Shown: positions 32,380 to 39,479 of the stretch, piece after piece
Layout of the letters: each line of letters starts with the position of its first letter
How positions within the stretch are numbered: the stretch's first letter is position 1
Assembly (NCBI GenBank): GCA_038213005.1
Contig: JBBQTU010000005.1
Coordinates: forward strand, 1 to 54,504
Length of the DNA: 54,504 nucleotides
Reading direction: 5' to 3'
From: JBBQTU01 sp038213005
GTDB taxonomy: Bacteria > Planctomycetota > Phycisphaerae > Tepidisphaerales > Tepidisphaeraceae
Program-made: the position numbers and the translations under genes
Notes under the pieces: generated by a model
What the model was told of the DNA's origin: nothing
Database searches by the model: none
Seen by the model: only the letters and a program-made list of their open reading frames with translations

Positions 32380-33450
32380 CTACCTGTTCCACCGCTTGCT
32401 CAGGTAATCAAAGTAGAACAGTGCGTTCTCAACCGGCACGTTACTGGGAATATGGTTCCCCACCGCGAACATGAATCCCGGGCAGTCCATCGCCACCTTC
32501 AGCGTCGCGTCGATCTCCGCCGCGATCTGCGCCGTCGTCCCGAACGTCAGCGTCCGGCAATCCACCTTGCTCCCCACGATGACGTGCGTCTTGCCGCAGC
32601 ACCGTACCACGTGATCCAGATCCGTCAGCGGCTCAAAGATCAGCCCATCAGCGCCGGCGTCCAGAACATCCCCGACAAACTGCGTGAAGTTCCCGTCCGA
32701 GCAGTACAGCACCTTCTTCCCCGCAGCCTTCAGCGGCTTCCACAGTTCGCGATACCGCGGGAAGATCACGCGCCGGTAAAAGTCGGGCTGGATAAATGGC
32801 CCGGCCGTCCACACCATGTCATCGTGCTGGATCATCACCGGCACCGTGGTCTTGGCCCAGGCCTTCATATGGTGCAGCGTGAGCCGGAAGAACGAGTCCA
32901 GCACCTTCTCAAACTGATCCTGGTCGGCCGCCGCTTCCAGTAGCATGTCCCACCCGAATGCGTCGATGGCCCCCGAGACGATCGTCTTGTAATAACCGCC
33001 CGTCACCACCTGATTGGGGTTCTCGTCCTGCGTCTTGTCATGCCCCTTCTGGTAGTAGTCCACCAGGCCGTCAAAGTCCGGCAGCCCATACTCCTTCACC
33101 GCATCGAAGTTCCAGACGTCTTGCGGCTCCTTGAACGGCGACGCCTTGGGCTGCCGCCGATCCACGCCTCCTTCCAGGAAGTCCGCGTGCCCCATATCGG
33201 TGACCCGCCCGCGATCGTTCCAGGGGATCGGCCCGTCGTTCGTGCTCCAGCACAGGTCGCATTCCCACAAGTCCTCCAGCCGGTTGCTGCCCTGATACGC
33301 CGAACTGGCCACCTTCTGCTCCGCAGGGCCGGCGGTCCCCGGCCTGGCCTGCAGATGCCGCCTTAGCGCGTCGTTCGAGCAATACTCCGTGTGTGCCAGC
33401 CGCGGTCCGCCCTTAAGATTGATGCAATCCATGCCGATCTCATAGCTCAT
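32380..33450 (-). CDS. Uroporphyrinogen decarboxylase (URO-D) family protein 1
   Basis: A 356-aa TIM-barrel protein of the URO-D/methyltransferase superfamily. Typical elements are PVMIQHDDMVWTAGPFIQPDFYRRVIFPRYRELWKPLKAAGKKVLYCSDGN, DVLDAGADGLIFEPLTDLDHVVRCCGKTHVIVGSKVDCRTLTFG and a C-terminal GFMFAVGNHIPSNVPVENALFYFDYL. These lack the haem-pathway arginine patterns of true HemE, so this is probably one of the sugar-linked or corrinoid-linked branch members abundant in planctomycetes. The ribosome site GAGG precedes ATG 33450. It lies divergent from the AraC gene, suggesting regulation by it. Confidence 0.82.
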   Translation of the reverse strand: MSYEIGMDCINLKGGPRLAHTEYCSNDALRRHLQARPGTAGPAEQKVASSAYQGSNRLEDLWECDLCWSTNDGPIPWNDRGRVTDMGHADFLEGGVDRRQPKASPFKEPQDVWNFDAVKEYGLPDFDGLVDYYQKGHDKTQDENPNQVVTGGYYKTIVSGAIDAFGWDMLLEAAADQDQFEKVLDSFFRLTLHHMKAWAKTTVPVMIQHDDMVWTAGPFIQPDFYRRVIFPRYRELWKPLKAAGKKVLYCSDGNFTQFVGDVLDAGADGLIFEPLTDLDHVVRCCGKTHVIVGSKVDCRTLTFGTTAQIAAEIDATLKVAMDCPGFMFAVGNHIPSNVPVENALFYFDYLSKRWNR

Positions 33451-33535
33451 AGTGCCTCGCAGTATCGGACAATCCCATCCGACAGGCTATGCCGGGAATC
33501 GCCTTTGTTGTATCCTTCTCCGGCATGGGTGGCAG

Positions 33536-34329
33536 ATGAACGATCTCCAACTGCACGTCATTCACAGCGACGTCGGCCGATCGACAGCGATTGGAACATC
33601 ACCGACGTCTGCAGCAGCTACTGGCGGCTCTATATCAATAACCGCGACGGCACCGCCGTCAGGCTCGCCCGCGGCCTCCATCCGCTCCCTGCCGGCCGCA
33701 TCCACCTCATCCCCGCCTACGTGCGTTTCTCCTGCGTCAACGCCACCCCGATTGACCATTACTACATCCATTTTGACCTGCTTGGCCTGACGCCACTGCT
33801 GCAGAAATCCCTCTTCGCCGAGCCCCTGTCCATGCCCCTCACGCCCACCTCCCGTCGGGTCCTCTCCCGCCACAAACGCGGCCAGACCACCGCCGACTCG
33901 CCCGACCTGCTCTGCCTCACCCAGGCCCTGGTCCTCGAGTCCCTCGCCCAGGCCTTCGCCGGGCTCACCCAGGCCAGCCGCACGCAACTCATCGCCGCCT
34001 TCGCCGTTCCGAGCCTCGTACAGCCGGCCATCCGCCTTCTCCAGCAGGTCCTCCCCGCCGCGCCCTCGGTCGCCGATCTCGCCGACGCCTGCAGCATGAG
34101 CGAAGACCACTTCATCCGCTGCTTCCGCCAGGCAGTGGGGCAAACCCCCGCCAGATACGTCCTGCAACGCAGGCTCGCCCTCGCCGCGCGCCAACTGCTC
34201 TACACCACCGACTCCATCGAGACGATCGCCACTCGCCACCAGTTCTCCAACCGCTTCCACTTCACCCGAGCCTTCTCCCGCGAAATGGGCATCGCCCCCG
34301 CCGCCTACCGCTCCGCCACCCGCGTCTGA
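33536..34329 (+). CDS. AraC-family regulator with an apparent N-terminal frameshift
   Basis: The C-terminal 100 residues hold two helix-turn-helix motifs (SVADLADACSMSEDHFIRCFRQAVGQTPARYVLQRRLALAARQLL and TIATRHQFSNRFHFTRAFSREMGIAPAAY), the AraC DNA-binding domain. The N-terminal part resembles a cupin sensor (YWRLYINNRDG...RIHLIPAYVRFSCVN...YYIHFD). The natural-looking start (MNDLQLHVIHSDVG) is in a different frame from the rest: ATG 33536 reads out of frame at about 33577-33586, where the main frame continues DSDWNITDVC. One missing base there would join the halves. GTG 33529 is the only in-frame alternative start near this point. It is either a frameshifted gene or a sequence error. Confidence 0.8.
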
Positions 34330-34383
34330 GTGCGCGCCGCCCGAGACTCATCCGCCTGCGGCAGCATCTCGCCGTGGCGGATC

Positions 34384-34897
34384 GTCCGCCCATTTCGCTC
34401 GCGCGCCGCCACGCCTCCCTCCCCGCACCCGCTCGCCACACCAAGAGTAGTGCGCGGCGTCCTCGCCCGCACAGGCCCCCAAATTGCATCGTCACCGCAA
34501 CGACATTCCCCACCCGAACCCACGCCCCACCGAAAAGTGGGCCTCATCCGCCCCGTCCGCCCATTTCGTTCTCGCGCCGCCACGCCTCCCTCCCCGCACC
34601 CGCTCGCCACACCAAGAGTAGTGCGCGGCGTCCTCGCCCGCACAGGCCCCCAAATTGCATCGTCACCGCAACGACATTCCCCACCCGAACCCACGCCCCA
34701 CGGAAAAGTGGGGCCTCATCCGCCCCGTCCGCCCATTTCGCTCGCGCGCCGCCACGCCTCCCTCCCCGCACCCGCTCGCCACACCAAGAGTAGTGCGCAG
34801 CGTCCTCGCCCGCACAGGCCCCCAAACACATCATCACCGCAACGATGTTCCCCGACGGAAACACACCCCGCCGAAAAGTAGGCCGATCCGCCCGCGG
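34384..34897. repeat. Tandem array of three ~171-bp units
   Basis: Three direct repeats begin at 34384, 34555 and 34727 (periods 171 and 172), and a fourth start at about 34897 is cut off. Units 1 and 2 are nearly identical; unit 3 diverges in its second half. Each unit is pyrimidine-rich on the plus strand, opens with GTCCGCCCATTTCG and contains a 26-base core beginning GTAGTGCGCGGCG (first copy 34447-34472) that also occurs at 47336 and, inverted, at 47444. Open frames inside it are repeat translations, not genes. The array lies between the AraC gene and the ATPase gene. Confidence 0.9.
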
Positions 34898-34939
34898 TCG
34901 GCCATTGCACTGCCGAACCCGTATTTGACGTAATTTATT

Positions 34940-34982
34940 GAGTTTAGCGATGTTTTGTAAACTCGGATAAACTCGCTATAAT
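34940..34982 (+). promoter_or_regulatory. Near-leaderless promoter with overlapping GAGTTTA operator repeats
   Basis: A perfect TATAAT lies at 34977-34982, only 7 bases before ATG 34990. Initiation would therefore fall on or next to the start codon. GAGTTTA (34940-34946) is matched by inverted TAAACTC at 34958-34964 and again directly at 34968-34974, overlapping the -35 region and abutting the -10. This looks like an operator for a regulator. The region is AT-rich against a GC-rich background. Confidence 0.65.
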
Positions 34983-34989
34983 CAAATGC

Positions 34990-36183
34990 ATGAACCCGGT
35001 TAACAACCCCTACGCGCCAGGCGCTGGCACTCCACCCCCGGAGTTGGCAGGACGTGATGAACTGCGTGAAACCGTCCGCATCGCTTTGGCGAGAGTGCGA
35101 CTGGGCCGCCCGGCCAAGAGCATCTTGATGGTGGGGCTCCGTGGCGTTGGCAAGACCGTTCTCCTTGACCGCATGCGGGAAGATGCCGAAGCCCTTGGAA
35201 TACAGACCCTGCGCGTGGAGGCGCCCGAGAACCGGTCGCTGCCGGCCATTCTCGCGCCTCAGTTACGCCAGGCGCTGCTGCGGCTCTCAAGAAACGAACA
35301 GGCGAAGGAACTGGCCCATCGCGCCCTCAGAGGCTTGGCGGGTTTTGCCAAGGCGCTCAAGATGAAATATGCGGATATTGAGGTTGGGTTTGACCTTGAT
35401 CCCGAACCTGGACTCGCGGACAACGGCGATCTTGAGCATGACTTGCAGGCTCTGCTGGAGTCTGCCGGGGCGGCCGCCCAAAAGGCAGAAACAGCTTTGG
35501 CAATATTCGTCGATGAACTGCAATACGTGAAGGAGGAAGAACTCGCAGCGCTCATCACCGCATTGCACCGAACCGCACAGCGACGCCTGCCAGTCGTCTT
35601 GGTCGGGGCCGGACTCCCTCAATTAAGGGGGCGAATGGGCCGCGCTAAGTCCTATGCCGAACGACTGTTCGACTTCCCTGAAATCGGCCCGCTTCTTCCC
35701 GAAGCGGCCAAGCTGGCCATCGCCAAACCGGCGCAAGATCAGGGCGTCGAAGTGACCCCCGAAGCATTGAATCGCATTGTTGCGGAAACTCGCGGCTACC
35801 CCTATTTCGTACAGGAGTGGGGTAAGCATTCATGGGACACCGCAGACGACTCGCCCATCACGCGGGAGGACGTCGAAAACGCCTCGACAGCGGCCATTGC
35901 CGCGCTCGACGAGAGCTTCTTTCGCGTCAGGTTTGACCGCCTGACCCCGGCCGAGAAGCGATACCTCCGAGCGATGGCCGAGCTCGGTCCTGGGCCTCAT
36001 CGGTCGGGAGACATCGCCCAGCAGTTAGGGCGTGACGTGACCGCCCTCGGTCCGACAAGGAACCAGTTGATCGCCAAAGGTATGATCTGGAGCCCTAACC
36101 ATGGCGACACTGCATTTACCGTCCCGCTGTTTGACGAGTTCATGCACCGAATCATGCCGGGCGACGCATGGAAAGCTCAGTGA
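34990..36183 (+). CDS. AAA ATPase with C-terminal winged helix
   Basis: A 397-aa protein of a widely distributed 'ATP-binding protein' family that opens with NPYAPGAGTPPPELAGRD. Walker A is GLRGVGKT (about 49-56), Walker B ALAIFVDELQYV (about 171-181) and a sensor-like strand PVVLVGAGLPQL. The C-terminal ~100 residues look like a winged-helix domain (LTPAEKRYLRAMAEL...RSGDIAQQLGRDVTALGPTRNQLIAKGMI), as in Orc/STAND-like ATPases. The function is unknown; a DNA-linked switch or defence role has been proposed for similar folds, but nothing here proves it. The gene stands alone with its own promoter, and its family's scattered distribution suggests transfer. Confidence 0.88.
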   Translation: MNPVNNPYAPGAGTPPPELAGRDELRETVRIALARVRLGRPAKSILMVGLRGVGKTVLLDRMREDAEALGIQTLRVEAPENRSLPAILAPQLRQALLRLSRNEQAKELAHRALRGLAGFAKALKMKYADIEVGFDLDPEPGLADNGDLEHDLQALLESAGAAAQKAETALAIFVDELQYVKEEELAALITALHRTAQRRLPVVLVGAGLPQLRGRMGRAKSYAERLFDFPEIGPLLPEAAKLAIAKPAQDQGVEVTPEALNRIVAETRGYPYFVQEWGKHSWDTADDSPITREDVENASTAAIAALDESFFRVRFDRLTPAEKRYLRAMAELGPGPHRSGDIAQQLGRDVTALGPTRNQLIAKGMIWSPNHGDTAFTVPLFDEFMHRIMPGDAWKAQ

Positions 36184-36420
36184 GTGCAGGCGGCAATCCT
36201 ATTTCAAACGGCTGGACCCGGTGTTGTGCAAACGCGCATCCGAGAAAGACCCGGCCGGAAAAGGCGTGGTGCGGATATGAGCACATAAAATGGGGCTCCT
36301 TTCGAAGCCCTGGGGGATCCTACTGCCCGGATAACCCGGGGTTCAGATCCACAGGTATTATGTGTCACCCAAACCGAGTCGTCCGCCCCTTCGTCCCTCT
36401 TGTGCCTTGCGTCCGTTTTT

Positions 36421-36449
36421 TTGTCCCCGATCCCTCACTCTGCTAGTAT
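36421..36449 (+). promoter_or_regulatory. Candidate promoter of dnaX
   Basis: TTGTCC (36421-36426) and TAGTAT (36444-36449) are 17 bp apart. Initiation near 36456 gives a leader of about 5 nt before ATG 36461, which has no clear ribosome binding site. The rest of the 277-bp gap upstream holds only weak GC hairpins. Confidence 0.45.
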
Positions 36450-36460
36450 GGACCCAGCCT

Positions 36461-38548
36461 ATGTCCTATACCGTCCTGGCACGCCGATACCGCTCCTCAA
36501 CCTTCGACGAAGTCGTCGGACAGGCCCACGTTGCGCAGACCCTCAAGCGCGCCATCGAATCCGGCCGAATCGCTCACGCCTATATGTTCTGCGGCACCCG
36601 CGGCACCGGCAAGACCTCCATGGCCCGCATCCTCGCCAAGGCTCTCAACTGCGACCGCGCCACCGGCCCGACCACCACCCCCTGCGGTGAGTGCCAGTCC
36701 TGCCTGGCCATCGCCCGCGGCGACGATATGGACGTAATCGAGATGGACGCCGCCAGCAACCGCGGCATCGATGAGGTCCGCAAGATCATCGAGAACTCGC
36801 GCCTCAGCCCCTCGCGTGGCCGATACAAGATCTACATCATCGATGAAGTCCATGCCCTGACCAAAGACGCCTTCAACGCCCTGCTCAAGGTGCTTGAAGA
36901 GCCGGCCGCCCATGTGAAGTTCATCCTGGCGACCACCGAGCCGGAAAAAGTCCTGGCGACCATCCTCTCGCGCTGCCAGCGCTATGACTTTCACAACATC
37001 CCCGTCCGCCAGATCGCCGACCACCTCAGGAGCGTCTGCGAAAAAGAAGGCGTACAAGCCGATCAGGATGCACTGCTGATGCTGGCCCGAGCCGGCAACG
37101 GCTCGATGCGAGATGCCATCTCCGTCCTGGACCGCATGCTCAGCGTCGGAGACAAAACACTCACCGGCGAGACAGTCGAGCAGCTCCTGGGCATGCCGCG
37201 CAGCCAGATCATCTACGACCTGACCCAGAAGATCGGCCAGGGTGATGTCCGCGGCGCCCTTGAGCAATTGCAGGCAATGCTCGCCACCGGCCTCTCGCCC
37301 GACACCCTGCTGGCGTCGATGGTCGAGCATCTTCGCAACCTCATGGTCGTCCGCGCCTGCGGAGCGCAGTCCGAACTGGTCGAAGCCACCGCCATCCCCG
37401 CCGACGAACTGGCCGCCCAGGCCCAGCGATTCGAACTGGTGTTCCTCACCCAGGACATCGTCATCCTCGAAGAGCTCCGCCGCCAGATCCGCCAGTCGCA
37501 GGCCGGCCGGGCCCTGCTCGACGCCGCGATCGTCCGACTGGCCCTGTCCGAACAGTTCACCCCAATCTCAGACCTCACCGACAACCCAGCCTCCGCCGCG
37601 GCCCTTCCGGCCGCTCAAAAAAAAAAATCTGAACTGAGCGGCCCCGCCAACCCGCAACCCGCCGGCCCATCCGTTCCCGCATCCTCAACCCGCCCGGCCG
37701 TCACCGCGCCGCCCAGTACTGGCCCACCCGCCTCGGGTGGGGCCTTTGGTCCCTCGAACGCCAACCTGCTGGATGCGCCGCAAATCCACCGCATCCCCTC
37801 GTCCTCTGCCGCTGAGCCGGCCATCAAACCCTCGCACGCCGACGCTCCGCCAGCCTCCACCAGCGACGAAGCCGACTCTCTCCCCGCCGTCGGCAAGGTC
37901 TACGAAGGCCCCAAACGATCCATGTCCGCCATCTTCGCCGAGAAGAAGAAAGCCGCCGCCGAAGCCGCCGAAGCCTCCGCTGCCGCCGTGGCCCGCGATT
38001 CCTCTTCCCCCGATGTTGCCTCAGCAACCTCCTCAGCCGCCGCCCTCGCGCCGGGCACCTCCGATCTCGGCGCAGTCTGGCAGCAACTGCTCCATGCCGC
38101 CGCCGAACTCGGTAGCGGCGTCGCGGTTCCCCTCGCCAGCGGCCACCTGCTCCGCATCGACAACGACGAGGCAGTGATTCAGTTCACCCACGCGATGGCC
38201 GGTCTGGCTCACGTCGTGCAGTTTAAGCACGATGCCCTGCGCGAGAAGCTGCAGACGATCCTGGATCGGCCGATCTCGCTGACCATCCAGACCGCTTCAG
38301 CCACGGCCGCCCCGCCGCCCGCGCATCCCGCGCGTTCCGCGCCGGCCGCCCCCGCCCGTGGCAACGGCCAACCGCGCCCCCGGCCAACCGACAGCCACGC
38401 CGATCTCCCGCCCGCACCGTTGCCGGTGGCAGGTCCGCCTGCGGATACCCCCGAAATCCGCCGGCAGGTGGCGCAAGACCCGCTCGTCCGCGGCGTCATG
38501 GATACCCTTGGTGGAACGATTCTCAGAGTGGAGCACTCAGATGTTTGA
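36461..38548 (+). CDS. dnaX: DNA polymerase III subunit gamma/tau
   Basis: The clamp-loader ATPase, 695 aa as tau. ATG 36461 gives the canonical MSYTVLARRYRSSTFDEVVGQ. Walker A is GTRGTGKTS. The zinc module reads CDRATGPTTTPCGECQSC. Then come Walker B IYIIDEVHAL, the SRC motif TILSRCQRYDF and domain III to about residue 385. At codons 386-389 (QKKK) an A11 run inside an inverted repeat marks the probable gamma/tau switch. The tau-specific tail is Pro/Ala-rich (about 395-540), then a helical domain for polymerase and helicase contacts. The 3' end overlaps ybaB by 8 bases. Confidence 0.97.
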   Translation: MSYTVLARRYRSSTFDEVVGQAHVAQTLKRAIESGRIAHAYMFCGTRGTGKTSMARILAKALNCDRATGPTTTPCGECQSCLAIARGDDMDVIEMDAASNRGIDEVRKIIENSRLSPSRGRYKIYIIDEVHALTKDAFNALLKVLEEPAAHVKFILATTEPEKVLATILSRCQRYDFHNIPVRQIADHLRSVCEKEGVQADQDALLMLARAGNGSMRDAISVLDRMLSVGDKTLTGETVEQLLGMPRSQIIYDLTQKIGQGDVRGALEQLQAMLATGLSPDTLLASMVEHLRNLMVVRACGAQSELVEATAIPADELAAQAQRFELVFLTQDIVILEELRRQIRQSQAGRALLDAAIVRLALSEQFTPISDLTDNPASAAALPAAQKKKSELSGPANPQPAGPSVPASSTRPAVTAPPSTGPPASGGAFGPSNANLLDAPQIHRIPSSSAAEPAIKPSHADAPPASTSDEADSLPAVGKVYEGPKRSMSAIFAEKKKAAAEAAEASAAAVARDSSSPDVASATSSAAALAPGTSDLGAVWQQLLHAAAELGSGVAVPLASGHLLRIDNDEAVIQFTHAMAGLAHVVQFKHDALREKLQTILDRPISLTIQTASATAAPPPAHPARSAPAAPARGNGQPRPRPTDSHADLPPAPLPVAGPPADTPEIRRQVAQDPLVRGVMDTLGGTILRVEHSDV
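37609..37643 (+). promoter_or_regulatory. dnaX A11 slippage site enclosed by an 8-bp inverted repeat
   Basis: Eleven A's (37617-37627) follow codon 386. Gain of one A gives TGA at 37630-37632; loss of one gives TGA at 37635-37637, so either slip ends translation within a few codons. The run sits between GGCCGCTC (37609-37616) and GAGCGGCC (37636-37643), a perfect 8-bp stem. Together these resemble the known slippage signals that make the short gamma form in other bacteria. Confidence 0.8.
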
Positions 38549-38885
38549 TGCCTTGAAGAACCTCGGAAATATGGGCCAGCTTATGACCCGCGCGAAAGAG
38601 ATGCAGCAGCGCATGCAGCAACTGCAGCAGGAGCTCGCCAGCAAGCAGGTCACCGCCGACGCCGGCGGCGGCATGGTCCAGGCCACCGTCAACGGCCGCC
38701 TGGAACTCCTGAACATCAAGATCGACAAGACCCGCGTAAACCTGGCCGACACCGAAATGCTCGAAGACCTCGTCGTCGCCGCCACCCGCGCCGCCCAACT
38801 GAAAGCCGCCGCCATGATGGCCCAGGAAATGCAACGCCTCGCCGGCGATCTCGGCCTGCCCCCAGGCATGTTGCCGGGCATGTGA
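38541..38885 (+). CDS. ybaB: YbaB/EbfC-family nucleoid-associated protein
   Basis: A 114-aa DNA-binding protein. It starts MFDALKNLGNMGQLMTRAKEMQQRMQQLQQELASKQVTADAGGGMVQATVNGRLELLNIKID and ends in a Gly/Pro/Met-rich tail, all typical of the family. It overlaps the end of dnaX, the conserved dnaX-ybaB pairing; recR, often third, is not present here. The homodimer binds DNA with tweezer-like helices. Confidence 0.95.
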   Translation: MFDALKNLGNMGQLMTRAKEMQQRMQQLQQELASKQVTADAGGGMVQATVNGRLELLNIKIDKTRVNLADTEMLEDLVVAATRAAQLKAAAMMAQEMQRLAGDLGLPPGMLPGM

Positions 38886-38928
38886 TGCCCATCGTCTGGG
38901 CGTTAGCTGCACGGCTTGAACTTGCGGG

Positions 38929-39144
38929 TCAACGGCTCTTGCCTTTTCGCTTTGTGGCAAACTTCCGGTCCAAGTCGGACAGGTCTACCTTTTCGATCCA
39001 CGCCGCGCGATCCGTGGTGTAGTCGCCCGTGCGGCGGACAAACTGCTGCATGAAGCGCACATAGCCTACCGGGCCAAGCTCCTTCATCAGAGCGGCGAAT
39101 CCCTTCTTCTTGATCTGATCAATTGTCATCTGCATGGGAGTCAT
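38929..39144 (-). CDS. Small conserved-looking protein, possible antitoxin
   Basis: A 71-aa soluble protein, MTPMQMTIDQIKKKGFAALMKELGPVGYVRFMQQF..., then GDYTTDRAAWIE and a basic tail. I recall similar LGPVGxVRFxQQF...GDYTxER sequences in hypothetical proteins of diverse bacteria, often beside small toxin-like genes; this is memory, not a search. GGAG precedes the ATG at 39144. A GCAACA/TGTTGC hairpin (39158-39177) sits just upstream in the leader. No partner gene is visible next to it. Confidence 0.75.
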   Translation of the reverse strand: MTPMQMTIDQIKKKGFAALMKELGPVGYVRFMQQFVRRTGDYTTDRAAWIEKVDLSDLDRKFATKRKGKSR

Positions 39145-39479
39145 GGCTCTTGCTCCAGCAACAACTTCTTCTGTTGCACATCTCTCAAGACGTTTTTTTG
39201 TGTGCTAGCATATATTGTTCAACATGCGACCCGCCTCTCCACTGGTGACGTCCCGATGCGACTTACATTCAATCGCCTCGGCGACACGAAACGTGAGCAT
39301 CTGACCCCCTGGATCGCACGTAAGTCCCTACCAACACTGCTCTCCCGACCCCCTCCCCCCATCCCTGAAAAACGTGCGCATCTTGCCTCTCCGATCGCAC
39401 GTAAGTCCATCGAGGGATGGGAACAGAGCTATTTCCCGTTACAATGATTTTGGTCTTTTTCAGGAACAGGAGCATGTTT
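39145..39479. other. Intergenic region with an 81-bp spaced direct repeat
   Basis: This 335-bp gap separates divergent genes. Two short blocks recur with a period of 81 bp: AAACGTGxGCATCT at 39289-39302 and 39370-39383, and GATCGCACGTAAGTCC at 39312-39327 and 39393-39408. Nothing coding was seen. The repeats may be two binding sites upstream of the esterase gene. Confidence 0.5.

Noticed and set aside
34384..34897. CRISPR array
   Set aside because: The units are 171 bp and contiguous; there are no short repeats with unique spacers and no cas genes.
34305..34933. Several 100-180-aa open frames in the tandem array
   Set aside because: They are low-complexity translations of the repeat on both strands.
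36290..36360. tRNA-like TTCAGATCC and hairpins upstream of dnaX
   Set aside because: The T-arm does not pair and no cloverleaf can be drawn; an SRP RNA signature was also sought near dnaX and not found.
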